Below are positions 26,084-35,150 of a DNA stretch of 35,389 nucleotides, one piece after another. The translations under genes and the position numbers were made by a program. The DNA comes from Planktomarina sp. (GTDB lineage: Bacteria > Pseudomonadota > Alphaproteobacteria > Rhodobacterales > Rhodobacteraceae). Below the pieces are notes generated by a model. The model ran no database searches. It was not told where the DNA came from and worked only from the letters and a program-made list of their open reading frames with translations. Location of the stretch: the NCBI GenBank assembly GCA_020630015.1, contig JAHDCF010000031.1:1-35389 (forward strand). The letters are read 5' to 3'. How positions within the stretch are numbered: the first letter of the stretch is position 1; each line of letters begins with the position of its first letter.

Positions 26084-27139
26084 TTATTGTGACCCAGCCG
26101 CCCCAAACCACTTGGTGATCAAGGCATCGTATTTGCCAGATTCCCGCAGCATCAGTAAGGCGCGGTTTATCGGTTCTGCCAAATCTGAATCAGTGGGCAA
26201 AACCATTCCATAGTTTTCAGGCAAGAAAACACCGCCAATCATTTCTGCTTTTCCGTCACCGGCATTGTTCACATAATACGCAAGGATCGGCGCGTCGAAC
26301 ACCACTGCATCCAAACGATCATTTTCGAACGCTTGAATCATCTGATCCAACCCTTCGAAACCAATGTATCTCAGATCACGCCCATCCATAAAGTTCGCAG
26401 CGGTAGATCCCGTAATGGTTCCCACCCGTTTGTCATACAAATCGTTGATACCACTGACGTTGCTTTGGATCGCATCCACCGTCAGGGTTGCGGTAATTTT
26501 CGCAACAAAAATCGAAACAATAAACAAACTGGAAATCACCATTAGCGTTCCCAAAATGCGTCCGAAAAAGCTGCGTGGGGCAAGTTGTTCAAAGCCGCCA
26601 TTGACCACAAGGTTCAACGCCCACCAAAACGAAGGAAACATGGCTTCGCTTGCGGATTTGTCAAAATAGTCTTGGTGGCGACGTTCAAACATCCACATGA
26701 CCATGCCGCCGCCCAGTAACACTGCAAAGGCCCCAAGAATGGCAAGCAACAGATCTGGACGAAACAAAAGGGCAATCAATCCAAGGCCCGATGATTCCTT
26801 TTGACCCATAATTTGCAAGCCACTTCGAAATATCGGATGGGTAAAATCCATTTCTTCTTCACGCGAAGCCGTGATTGAAATATTTGCAATGGCCCCATCC
26901 GCATTCCCAGATTTCACCGCATCCAGCATCCCACCAAAGCTGTCGACGCGTTCAACTGAATATGAAACATTCAATTCTTCGGCGATGGCCTTCCACAAAT
27001 CCATTGAAAAGCCGGTATCGACATCGTTTTCGACCATTGAAAATGGAGGACGTGTGACCGTCATGATTTTAAGGGGATCTTCTTGCGCAAAGACCCAGAC
27101 AGGCCAGATCAACAGCCCAATCAAGAATAAAACACGCAT
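26084..27139 (-). CDS. Prokaryotic ionotropic-glutamate-receptor-like channel
   Basis: A 351-residue exported membrane protein in the iGluR order: signal peptide (1-18), first lobe of a periplasmic ligand-binding domain (22-118), transmembrane helix (121-151), pore loop (about 168-185), second transmembrane helix (195-216), then the second lobe (222-351). The ligand-binding Arg in ITASREEEMDF (Arg93) and Asp in VVFDAPIL (Asp282) match amino-acid-binding receptors. The pore loop (FWWALNLVVNGGFEQLAPRS) aligns with bacterial GluR channels but lacks the potassium-selective TVGYG. The segment after the second helix (IFVAKITATLTV, then SGINDLYDKRVG) mirrors the gate region of eukaryotic receptors. 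An amino-acid-gated channel is the likely role; substrate and ion are unknown. Confidence 0.85.
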   Translation of the reverse strand: MRVLFLIGLLIWPVWVFAQEDPLKIMTVTRPPFSMVENDVDTGFSMDLWKAIAEELNVSYSVERVDSFGGMLDAVKSGNADGAIANISITASREEEMDFTHPIFRSGLQIMGQKESSGLGLIALLFRPDLLLAILGAFAVLLGGGMVMWMFERRHQDYFDKSASEAMFPSFWWALNLVVNGGFEQLAPRSFFGRILGTLMVISSLFIVSIFVAKITATLTVDAIQSNVSGINDLYDKRVGTITGSTAANFMDGRDLRYIGFEGLDQMIQAFENDRLDAVVFDAPILAYYVNNAGDGKAEMIGGVFLPENYGMVLPTDSDLAEPINRALLMLRESGKYDALITKWFGAAGSQ

Positions 27140-27212
27140 CTTAGCTTCCCCATCTTCCCCCGGACGGGCGTAAAGGGTAAATCTTCTTCAATCAATCAAT
27201 TGCGCGGATCAG

Positions 27213-27548
27213 ATGGCAGAAAAACAAAAGAAACGGCAAGAAGTCTACACCTTGCTGGTTGAGGTGGGACGCAAAGCAAATGATGGGCTTCCCAAAAATG
27301 CCACAGGTGGGGCCTTGATGGTCTATGCCAGTGGTGTGGATGAGGCCGAGGCAGTTCGCGAAACGGTATCGATTCTTAAACAAGCGGACCTCGCGCCATT
27401 GGACGTGACCGGATATGGCACCTTGCAAGAAAGGTTGGATGAAGGTCACGACATTCCCCAAGAAGACCGCACTTTGATGCAGCGTGCATTGGATGAAAAC
27501 AGCGTGGTTATTGCGCAAATGACCCCGTTTTTTGAGGATCAGAAATGA
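27213..27548 (+). CDS. Small protein of unknown function preceding dapE
   Basis: A 111-residue acidic, soluble protein with no signal or membrane segment. A mixed alpha/beta pattern is visible ([43 protein letters not shown]), suggesting a compact fold. The stop overlaps the dapE start by four bases (ATGA), so translation is probably coupled. The Shine-Dalgarno is weak (GGA, 5 bases). I do not recognise its family. The position suggests a link with dapE or the same regulation, but that is inference only. Confidence 0.7.
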   Translation: MAEKQKKRQEVYTLLVEVGRKANDGLPKNATGGALMVYASGVDEAEAVRETVSILKQADLAPLDVTGYGTLQERLDEGHDIPQEDRTLMQRALDENSVVIAQMTPFFEDQK

Positions 27549-28684
27549 TTAACCCAGAACATTTGACCGCCGAATTGGTGCGATGCGCCTCTGTCACACC
27601 AACCGAAGGGGGCGCGCTTACTCTTTTGGAAGGTTTGTTAACCAATGCTGGTTTCGAATGTCACCGTGTGGATCGCGGGGACGTTTGCAATCTGTTCGCC
27701 CGGTGGGGTGCGAAAGGTGCCGCCAAAACCTTTGGGTTTAATGGGCACACGGATGTCGTTCCGATAGGGAATGCAGATGCTTGGACGGCCGATCCCTTTG
27801 GTGCTGAAATCCGAGATGGCTGGATGTATGGTCGGGGAACAACTGATATGAAATCAGGTGTCGCCGCTTTTGCAGCGGCAGCCATTGATTTTGTCACAAA
27901 CACGCCCCCCGATGGGGCCGTGATAATCACCATCACAGGTGATGAAGAAGGTGATGCCATCGACGGAACCACGGCGATATTAGATTGGATGGAAACCAAT
28001 TCAGAACGCATGACAGATTGCTTGGTGGGTGAACCCACCTGCCCCGATCACATGGGCGAAATGATGAAGATCGGGCGCCGTGGTTCAATGACTGCTTATT
28101 TCACGGTTACCGGGGTTCAAGGGCATTCCGCTTACCCACATCGCGCGGTAAATCCACTGCCTGCGATGGCCAGATTGTTGGATGTTTTGTCAAACACCGA
28201 ACTGGATCAGGGGACCGATCATTTTGATCCATCTACCTTGGCCGTGGTCACAATTGATACAGGAAATCCAGCCAACAACGTGATCCCCGCCACGTGCAAA
28301 GCAACGGTGAACATCCGTTTCAATGACGCCCACACCAGTGCCGAACTTACAAAGTGGTTGGAAAATCAGGCGCAATTGGTTGAAAAATCCCACGACGTGA
28401 AAATTGATATGACAACCAAGGTTTCAGGGGAAAGCTTCATTACACCACCGGGCCTTTTGTCTGATCTCGTGTCACAGGCCGTTGCACTTGAAACAAACCG
28501 AACCCCTGCTTTGTCCACATCAGGTGGAACATCGGATGCACGATTTGTGCAGGCACATTGCCCGGTGGTTGAGTTTGGTTTGGTTGGCAAAACAATGCAT
28601 CAGGTTGATGAGCGCGTAGAGGTCGCGCAGATCCATCAATTGAAATCAATCTATGGTCGGATTTTGCGTGATTATTTCACCTAA
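27545..28684 (+). CDS. dapE: Succinyl-diaminopimelate desuccinylase
   Basis: A 379-residue di-zinc amidohydrolase that cleaves N-succinyl-LL-diaminopimelate, the step after transamination in the succinylase branch. Zinc-site and catalytic residues are in [11 protein letters not shown] (His, Asp), [22 protein letters not shown] (Glu pair), GEPTC and, near the end, [11 protein letters not shown] (His). The dimerisation lid contains [34 protein letters not shown] binds substrate. Length is typical (375-380). The gene overlaps its upstream neighbour by 4 bases and its downstream neighbour by 17. Confidence 0.96.
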   Translation: MINPEHLTAELVRCASVTPTEGGALTLLEGLLTNAGFECHRVDRGDVCNLFARWGAKGAAKTFGFNGHTDVVPIGNADAWTADPFGAEIRDGWMYGRGTTDMKSGVAAFAAAAIDFVTNTPPDGAVIITITGDEEGDAIDGTTAILDWMETNSERMTDCLVGEPTCPDHMGEMMKIGRRGSMTAYFTVTGVQGHSAYPHRAVNPLPAMARLLDVLSNTELDQGTDHFDPSTLAVVTIDTGNPANNVIPATCKATVNIRFNDAHTSAELTKWLENQAQLVEKSHDVKIDMTTKVSGESFITPPGLLSDLVSQAVALETNRTPALSTSGGTSDARFVQAHCPVVEFGLVGKTMHQVDERVEVAQIHQLKSIYGRILRDYFT

Positions 28685-29255
28685 TCACCATCCTCGCCTT
28701 GTTGTCATGGTGAAAGAACCCCGGCCCGGACGCGTTAAAACGCGGTTGGGCAAAACCCTTGGCATGACCACCGCTGCATGGTGGTTTCGACATCAAACAA
28801 GGCGACTGATCCGGCGGCTGCGCGATCCACGCTGGGATTTGATATTGGCTGTTTCGCCGGATTACGAAGGCCTGACCAGCCGGGTGTGGCCAGATGATCT
28901 GCCGCGAATGGCGCAAGGCCATGGTGATTTAGGCGATCGCATGAAGCGGGTTTTCCTAAACGCGCCGACCGGCCCAGTTGCGATCATTGGCGCCGATATT
29001 CCTGGCATTCAAAAGGCCCACATCGCACAGGCGTTTCAGGCACTTGGTTCAGCAGACACTGTTTTTGGGCCCGCGCCAGATGGGGGGTATTGGTTGATTG
29101 GAATGAAACGCATGCGCCCAATTCCGCCAACTTTGTTTCGCGATGTCAGATGGTCAACCAAACATGCATTGCAAGACACAAAGGACAGCATCCCAAACTT
29201 TCGTATCGCTGAAATCAATACCCTCAGGGACGTGGACGAAGTTTCCGACCTTTAA
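28668..29255 (+). CDS. DUF2064/TIGR04282 glycosyltransferase-like protein
   Basis: A roughly 195-residue protein of the GT-A-fold family TIGR04282. Seen are the first strand and loop [19 protein letters not shown], a GDLGDRM segment, IIGADIPGI (a DxD-like metal site) and [11 protein letters not shown], all characteristic. The family is nucleotidyl- or glycosyltransferase-like with unknown substrate. The first ATG (28707) would remove the first strand, so a start at GTG 28668 inside the dapE end is preferred, giving a 17-base overlap. The 3' end overlaps the convergent copper chaperone gene by four bases. Confidence 0.82.
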   Translation: MIISPNHHPRLVVMVKEPRPGRVKTRLGKTLGMTTAAWWFRHQTRRLIRRLRDPRWDLILAVSPDYEGLTSRVWPDDLPRMAQGHGDLGDRMKRVFLNAPTGPVAIIGADIPGIQKAHIAQAFQALGSADTVFGPAPDGGYWLIGMKRMRPIPPTLFRDVRWSTKHALQDTKDSIPNFRIAEINTLRDVDEVSDL

Positions 29256-29737
29256 TTCGCGCCGTGATCGTGACTGGCATGATCTGAATTTGTATTCATT
29301 TTCATGCCCGCCTCTGGCCGCTTTTCAACCTTGAAAACCACGTCAACTTTGCCGGCGTCGCGGAACGTTAGGGTGGCCGGGATTTCATCCCCGATCATCA
29401 AATGGTCTGACAGCCCCATAAACATGACATGTAATCCGCCCGGAGCAAACACCACTGTTACATTCGCAGGCACGTTCACCTGCATTTGATGGCGCATACT
29501 GGCCACACCATCCGTGGTGATCGTGTTGTGCATCATCACGCGCGGAAAATCCGCCTCAACTGCGATCAACGCATCTGCGGGTCCGGTGTTTACAATATGC
29601 ATATACCCCGCACCCGAACGGCCAATGGTGGGATATGAAACGGGGTTTTTGATCTTGATGGACCCAACGGAAAATTCCTCTGCCGTTGCAAACCCGGCCA
29701 ATAAAATTCCAACGGTGAAGATAAAAGCAAAGCGCAT
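29252..29737 (-). CDS. Periplasmic copper chaperone, PCu(A)C family
   Basis: A 161-residue exported protein. A Sec signal (1-19, ending ATA-EE) is followed by the PCu(A)C domain. The copper motif H-M..x10-M..x21-H-x-M is met exactly: His in MMHNT, then Met after 10 residues, then 21 residues to HVM. The C-terminus is rich in His and Met (MKMNTNSDHASHDHG), likely an additional metal site. Such proteins deliver Cu(I) to the CuA site of cytochrome c oxidase. AGAGG is 6 bases before ATG 29737. It is divergent from rnr. Confidence 0.92.
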   Translation of the reverse strand: MRFAFIFTVGILLAGFATAEEFSVGSIKIKNPVSYPTIGRSGAGYMHIVNTGPADALIAVEADFPRVMMHNTITTDGVASMRHQMQVNVPANVTVVFAPGGLHVMFMGLSDHLMIGDEIPATLTFRDAGKVDVVFKVEKRPEAGMKMNTNSDHASHDHGAN

Positions 29738-29826
29738 CACGAACCTCTGTTGTGTAAGGGCGATATATAGATGCATCGTGAAAACCCAAGGGTTTCGATT
29801 GTCGCATGCCCGTGATACCGGAAGCT

Positions 29827-32061
29827 ATGTCCAAACTTCCCACAAAATCCGAAATCCTCGAATTTATTCGTGAAAACCCCGACGCCAGCACCAAACGCGA
29901 TATAACGCGCGCCTTTGGCATAAAGGGGGCCGCAAAAATCGATTTGAAAGTGATGCTAAAGGAACTGGCCGAAGAAGGCCATTTGAAGAAACGCAAACGC
30001 AAATATTCGGATCCAGACAAGTTACCACCCGTTTCCGTTTTGCAAATTCTGGGGCCAGATGCCGATGGCGATCTGTTTGCCATCCCTGTCGAATATTCCG
30101 GGACAGGCGTCATGCCAAAGGTCTTGATGGCACAGCGCAGTTCAGATTCGGCATTGGGGCAAGGTGACAAAGTTCTGGCCCGCCTGACCCAAGTGTCAGA
30201 AGACAGCCATCAATACGAAGGGCGCTTAATCCGCCGGATTGGTCATAATCCCCACCGAATTTTAGGTCTTTATCGCAAGGGTGCCGAAGGCGGGCGAATT
30301 GTCCCCATTGATAAAGGATCCGACAAAGAATGGATCGTTCCCGCCGGTGCGCAAAATGGGGCAAAAGATGGGGAATTGGTGGAAGGTGAACAAACGGGGC
30401 CACGTGGGCGGTTGGGCCTGCCAGTTGCCAAAGTGTTGGATGTCTTGGGGGATCCATCAGCGCCCAAAGCGGTATCTTTGATTGCGATTCACCAACACGG
30501 CATTCCGGATGATTTCCCCGATGATGTCATGGCGCAAGCCGATGCGGCCGGGCCCGCAGATCGTTCAGGACGAACTGACCTGACCCATTTGCCTTTGATC
30601 ACCATTGATCCCGGGGATGCCCGCGATCATGATGATGCCTGTTGCGCCCTGCCCGATGAAGATCCTGCCAATCAAGGTGGGTTTGTTCTTTGGGTCGCGA
30701 TTGCCGATGTTGCACATTACGTCAGGCCGGGCACCCCTTTGGATCGTGAGGCATATCGCCGAGGCAACTCCAGCTACTTTCCCGATCGCGTGGTGCCGAT
30801 GTTGCCGGATCGACTGTCGGGCGACCTTTGCTCATTGCACGAAGGTGTCGAACGCCCTTGTATTGCCGTTGAAATAAAAATCGACCGGTTCGGTGAAAAG
30901 CTCTCCCACAGCTTTCATCGCGGCTTCATGATTTCGCCTGCCGCCCTCAGCTATGAAGAGGCGCAAGATGCAGTGGATGGAAACCCAACGGAACGCGCAG
31001 CGCCATTGGTGGATCCAGTTTTAAAACCGCTGTTTCATGCCCATGACGCCCTATCGAAGGCACGCAATAAGCGACAGCCCCTTGATCTGGAACTGCCCGA
31101 GCGCAAGATCATCTTAACCGACGACGGCAAGGTGGCTTCGGTAAATTACCGTGACCGATTTCAGGCGCATAAGTTGATCGAAGAATTTATGGTGTTGGCC
31201 AATGTTTGTGCCGCTGAAACCCTTATTTCAAAACGCGAACCTTTGCTGTTTCGCGTACACGAAGAACCCAGCCCCGAAAAATTGGATGCATTGCGCGAAA
31301 CAGCACAAGCGGCTGGTTTGGTTTTGGCCAAAGGGCAGGTCTTGCAAACGTCACATCTGAACAAGCTGTTGCATGCGGCGGCGGGTACAGACGAAGCAGA
31401 GTTGATTAATATGACAACGCTTCGATCCATGACACAGGCTTATTATAGCCCAAAGAATTTTGGCCATTTTGGGTTGGCATTGAAAAACTATGCCCACTTT
31501 ACCTCTCCTATTCGTCGCTATGCGGATTTGATTGTTCATCGGGCCTTGGTATCCGCCCATGGTTGGGGGGATGATGGTTTGGAAACAGATATCCACGATA
31601 GATTGGAACAAATTGGCACCCACATAAGTGAAACCGAACGTCGATCAATGTTGGCAGAGCGTGACACAACCGACAGATATCTTTCTGCATTTTTGTCTGA
31701 ACGGATCGGGCATGAATTTTCAGGTCGCGTTGCGGGAATTGCTAAGTTTGGAATTTTTGTCAAATTGGATGAAACAGGGGCTGATGGCTTGGTTCCGATG
31801 CGCGAATTGGGGGATGAATACTTCAATTTTGATCGTGATCGGGGCACCTTGACCGGTGACAAAACAGGCCGCGTCGTGAGATCGGGCATGCCTGCCACCG
31901 TCAAATTGGCAGAAGCAGCCCCAGTCACCGGTGGATTGGTTTTCGAACTTTTGACCTTGAACGGGGATGCGCCGCCCAAAAAAGGACGTCACAGCACAAA
32001 GGGCCGCAGGTTTGGTGCAAAAGGTAAAAAGAAACGCAGTGTAAAGCGAAGCCGCCGATGA
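29827..32061 (+). CDS. rnr: Ribonuclease R
   Basis: A 744-residue 3'-5' exoribonuclease that degrades structured RNA and takes part in rRNA and tmRNA turnover. Order: N-terminal winged-helix (about 1-70, SEILEFIRENPDAST), cold-shock domains (about 80-230), the RNB catalytic domain (about 255-590) with TIDPGDARDHDDACCAL holding the metal aspartates, an S1 domain (about 625-710) and a Lys/Arg-rich tail (about 715-744). ATG 29827 is preferred over 29806 because family members start near SKLPTKSEI; neither has a strong Shine-Dalgarno. The stop overlaps the next gene by four bases. Confidence 0.93.
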   Translation: MSKLPTKSEILEFIRENPDASTKRDITRAFGIKGAAKIDLKVMLKELAEEGHLKKRKRKYSDPDKLPPVSVLQILGPDADGDLFAIPVEYSGTGVMPKVLMAQRSSDSALGQGDKVLARLTQVSEDSHQYEGRLIRRIGHNPHRILGLYRKGAEGGRIVPIDKGSDKEWIVPAGAQNGAKDGELVEGEQTGPRGRLGLPVAKVLDVLGDPSAPKAVSLIAIHQHGIPDDFPDDVMAQADAAGPADRSGRTDLTHLPLITIDPGDARDHDDACCALPDEDPANQGGFVLWVAIADVAHYVRPGTPLDREAYRRGNSSYFPDRVVPMLPDRLSGDLCSLHEGVERPCIAVEIKIDRFGEKLSHSFHRGFMISPAALSYEEAQDAVDGNPTERAAPLVDPVLKPLFHAHDALSKARNKRQPLDLELPERKIILTDDGKVASVNYRDRFQAHKLIEEFMVLANVCAAETLISKREPLLFRVHEEPSPEKLDALRETAQAAGLVLAKGQVLQTSHLNKLLHAAAGTDEAELINMTTLRSMTQAYYSPKNFGHFGLALKNYAHFTSPIRRYADLIVHRALVSAHGWGDDGLETDIHDRLEQIGTHISETERRSMLAERDTTDRYLSAFLSERIGHEFSGRVAGIAKFGIFVKLDETGADGLVPMRELGDEYFNFDRDRGTLTGDKTGRVVRSGMPATVKLAEAAPVTGGLVFELLTLNGDAPPKKGRHSTKGRRFGAKGKKKRSVKRSRR

Positions 32062-33173
32062 CGTTCGAAGATTGGAAGTCAGAATTTTGCACCTCGGCCG
32101 CAAAAACAATTTTGCCGAAAACCGTGGCGCAATGCGCTGCGTTTATGCAACAGCTTCCTTCTTCAGTGGATGCAGACACAAAACAACCAGAAGCGCGCAA
32201 AACGCTTTGGCAATATCTGTCCACTGCCGTTTCGCAAACCCGAATTGAAAATGGGCAACAAGCCCTAAGAACACATGACCCGGTGTTCGACACCATTGAA
32301 GACCGTTTTGATGTTGATCGACATATTGTCGCTGCGATTTGGGGCATGGAAACCAATTATGGGGCGATCCGGGGCGACGTTAACGTGTTTGCCGCCTTGG
32401 CCACCATGGCGCATCAAGGCCGCCGCCGCACATTGTTCGAGGCACAGCTACTTGCCGCCTGTCAAATCGTGGAAAAGGGTATCTGCACCCCCGACCAAAT
32501 GATCGGCAGTTGGGCCGGCGCCATGGGGCATACCCAATTTATGCCCACCTCTTATTTGGATTTTGCGATGGGCCTGACCCAAGAAATGGCCAACATTTGG
32601 GATGATGATCCATCAGATGCATTGGCATCTGCTGCGCATTATTTGAAAAGACACGGATGGGTGCCCAACACACCTTGGGCCATCGAAGTAGAATGGCCCC
32701 AAACGCTTGATCTTTTTAAGGCGCGTCATCACACACCCCAAACGGTTCACGCTTGGTGCGACTGGGGCATAACACCCATTCACGATACAAGCAGCGCTGC
32801 CAATTTTGAATTCCATCTTCCCGCAGGGCACAAAGGGCCTGCATTTTTAATCAGCCAAAATTACCGGGCGATTTTGAAGTACAACAATGCAGATGCCTAT
32901 GCCGTTGGGATTGGGCATTTGGCGGATCGTCTGTCCGGTGGCAAGGCCCTGACAACCGATTGGACTGGGGATGACAGGGGCCTTACATTGGCTGAGGTTC
33001 AAACCTGTCAAAATCTGTTGACAGAGCTTGGGTTTGACACCCAAGGCGCAGACGGATTCACAGGTCCAAACACCGTTCGGGCAACAGAAGCTTTTCAACG
33101 CGATCATGGCCTTCCGGTTGACGGTCATCTTGATTTGGAAATGCTGGATCGCCTAACCCAACAGTGCAAGTGA
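32058..33173 (+). CDS. Lytic murein transglycosylase with peptidoglycan-binding domain
   Basis: A 371-residue protein. The SLT-2/MltB-like catalytic domain (about 5-300) has the catalytic Glu in IWGMETNYGAIRGD and the signatures FAALATMAHQGRRR, SWAGAMGHTQFMPTSYLDFA and SDALASAAHYLKRHGW. A PG_binding_1 domain follows (about 310-371; TPEVQ-like start, GADGFTGPNTVRATEAFQ). It should cut glycan strands, leaving 1,6-anhydro-muramic ends. No signal peptide is visible: the frame begins TFEDWKSEF and an in-frame stop at 32025-32027 rules out an upstream extension. The start overlaps rnr by four bases. Confidence 0.9.
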   Translation: MTFEDWKSEFCTSAAKTILPKTVAQCAAFMQQLPSSVDADTKQPEARKTLWQYLSTAVSQTRIENGQQALRTHDPVFDTIEDRFDVDRHIVAAIWGMETNYGAIRGDVNVFAALATMAHQGRRRTLFEAQLLAACQIVEKGICTPDQMIGSWAGAMGHTQFMPTSYLDFAMGLTQEMANIWDDDPSDALASAAHYLKRHGWVPNTPWAIEVEWPQTLDLFKARHHTPQTVHAWCDWGITPIHDTSSAANFEFHLPAGHKGPAFLISQNYRAILKYNNADAYAVGIGHLADRLSGGKALTTDWTGDDRGLTLAEVQTCQNLLTELGFDTQGADGFTGPNTVRATEAFQRDHGLPVDGHLDLEMLDRLTQQCK

Positions 33174-33273
33174 AAGCTGCGATCCTGTGCGCAACGTCAC
33201 CTTTGTGTAATTGTTTCATATTCAGAAAATCTTGCCTAAGCTGTGATGAACGCATCTATTCAAAGGCCGCCCC

Positions 33274-34449
33274 ATGACTGATATCGTAATCCTTTCCTCC
33301 GCTCGTACTGCCATTGGCACCTTTGGCGGAAGCCTTGCTGGAACCACGCCCATCGATCTTGGCGCAACAGCCGCAAAGGCGGCCTTGGATCGTGCTGGTA
33401 TATCAGGCGATCAGATCGGACATGTGGCGTTCGGCCATGTTATCAACACCGAACCGCGCGACATGTACCTGTCGCGCGTGGCAGCGATGGATGCGGGCAT
33501 TCCGGACACGACACCCGCGATGAATGTAAACCGCCTGTGCGGGTCGGGTTTGCAAGCGATCGTATCGGTAACGCAGTCACTGATGTTGGGGGATGCCGAC
33601 TTTGGTTTGGCTGGCGGGGCCGAGAATATGAGCCGCAGCCCATACATCATGCAGGCCCAGCGGTGGGGCCAGAAGATGGGCGACGTGAAGACCCTTGATA
33701 TGATGCTGGGCGCATTAAACTGCCCGTTTGGAACAGGGCACATGGGTGTCACGGCTGAAAACGTGGCGGCTGAAAACGGAATTACCCGCGAAGATCAGGA
33801 TGCCTTTGCACTGGAAAGTCAGGAACGCGCCGCCCGCGCGATTGAGGCGGGGTATTTCGAAAGCCAGATCACGCCGGTGCAAGTGAAGGTCAAACGCGAC
33901 ATGGTGGATTTTGTGCAGGACGAACACCCCAAAGCCACATCGATGGAGGCTTTGGGCGGCCTGCGCGCCGTGTTCCAGAAAGACGGCACCGTAACGGCGG
34001 GCAACGCATCGGGCATCAACGACGGCGCGGCGGCCGTGGTTCTGGCCCGTGCGGATGCGGCGGAAAAGGCGGGCCTGTCGCCCAAGTTCCGTGTGATCGG
34101 CTACGGCCATGCGGGCGTTCGGCCACAGGTGATGGGCATCGGCCCAGTACCCGCCGTTGAAAACCTGTTGGCGAAAACCGGGATGAAGGCCAGTGATTTT
34201 GACGTGGTGGAATCCAACGAGGCCTTCGCGGCACAGGCCGTGGCGGTGAACAAGGGATTGGGTCTGGACCCCGCGAAAGTGAACCCGAACGGCGGCGCGA
34301 TCGCCCTTGGCCACCCCGTGGGTGCGACGGGGGCGATCATCATGACCAAACTGATGTATGAGTTGGAGCGGACTGGCGGGAAGAAGGGTCTGGCGACCAT
34401 GTGTATTGGTGGAGGTCAGGGGATCGCTGTGGGGATTGAGCGGGCATAA
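33274..34449 (+). CDS. Acetyl-CoA acetyltransferase / beta-ketothiolase
   Basis: A 391-residue biosynthetic-type thiolase that condenses or cleaves acyl-CoA and acetyl-CoA; the likely product is acetoacetyl-CoA for polyhydroxyalkanoate or ethylmalonyl-CoA metabolism, but a BktB-like role is equally possible. The nucleophilic Cys is in NVNRLCGSGLQ, the catalytic His in GGAIALGHPVGATGA and the second Cys in TMCIGGGQG. AAAGG is 7 bases before the ATG. No other polyhydroxyalkanoate gene is visible. Codon third positions become strongly GC-rich in the second half: 85 of 120 bases are G or C at 33961-34080. Confidence 0.93.
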   Translation: MTDIVILSSARTAIGTFGGSLAGTTPIDLGATAAKAALDRAGISGDQIGHVAFGHVINTEPRDMYLSRVAAMDAGIPDTTPAMNVNRLCGSGLQAIVSVTQSLMLGDADFGLAGGAENMSRSPYIMQAQRWGQKMGDVKTLDMMLGALNCPFGTGHMGVTAENVAAENGITREDQDAFALESQERAARAIEAGYFESQITPVQVKVKRDMVDFVQDEHPKATSMEALGGLRAVFQKDGTVTAGNASGINDGAAAVVLARADAAEKAGLSPKFRVIGYGHAGVRPQVMGIGPVPAVENLLAKTGMKASDFDVVESNEAFAAQAVAVNKGLGLDPAKVNPNGGAIALGHPVGATGAIIMTKLMYELERTGGKKGLATMCIGGGQGIAVGIERA

Positions 34450-34452
34450 ATT

Positions 34453-35031
34453 TTGGAAGTCCGTATCACCAAATATGACCCGACCAATCGGAACGAACTT
34501 GGACATTACACCAAAGACGAATGGACATCTGTATCTGACATTTGTGGAAAATACGATTTAAGCGAAGAAGGATACCTTTGTGTAGAGGACAAATATTGGA
34601 CAACGGTTCAAACAATCATGAACAGCCTTGGACTAAAGACACTTAGATTTGTTCATTGGAACCGACCAAGCAACCATTTTCAAGGTTTCAAATTTCAAAA
34701 TATTTGCCAGGAGTCTCTGGATTTTCTTAATGAAAATGGCTTTGTGGATGAAATATCCGTTGAAGACTATGAGCCTTATTTCCGCGCGGCTATGCGTGAA
34801 GTATCTCGGGTTCCGGTGTCGGGCGACAATGGATTTTATCTTCACTTCGGGTATGACTTTTATCTGTACGCAGGATCGAAAAAACAATTCGCGCTGCCTG
34901 TGGTGGAAGGAATATGGGTCGAGCACATGTCGTCGCCTTATTCAATGAACGCCGAGGACCTTATTGATTTCACGAAAGATTGGCCAGGTTGGGATGGCAC
35001 ATTGGCGTTCTGGGAGAAGCATCCCAAATAA
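34453..35031 (+). CDS. Immunity-like protein of unknown function
   Basis: A 192-residue soluble protein starting, from TTG 34453, with EVRITKYDPTNRN, then DEWTSVSDI; this start resembles a scattered family often found among polymorphic-toxin immunity genes. No enzymatic motif is recognised. The first in-frame ATG (34618) would drop this part, so TTG is favoured, 3 bp after the thiolase stop; only a weak Shine-Dalgarno is seen. Base composition drops sharply here (20 of 60 G/C at 34681-34740). No toxin gene is visible, so either it is an orphan or the partner lies outside. Confidence 0.65.
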   Translation: MEVRITKYDPTNRNELGHYTKDEWTSVSDICGKYDLSEEGYLCVEDKYWTTVQTIMNSLGLKTLRFVHWNRPSNHFQGFKFQNICQESLDFLNENGFVDEISVEDYEPYFRAAMREVSRVPVSGDNGFYLHFGYDFYLYAGSKKQFALPVVEGIWVEHMSSPYSMNAEDLIDFTKDWPGWDGTLAFWEKHPK

Positions 35032-35150
35032 TAGCTTAGAAAAGGCTTGAGAGATCAAAGCAAAGATGTATTTCAATCACCGAAATACCCTGACGTGACT
35101 GCCGCATTTAATCTGCGGAGGGTCTTAACAAAAGCAAAAAACCAACGACC
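35032..35150. other. Short intergenic stretch before the hemA end
   Basis: Between the stop at 35031 and the end of the ALAS gene (35150) no convincing gene, terminator or promoter is seen. Confidence 0.5.

Noticed and set aside
33211-33242. A promoter for the thiolase gene (TTGTTT with TAAGCT).
   Set aside because: Spacing is about 20 bp and both boxes match poorly.
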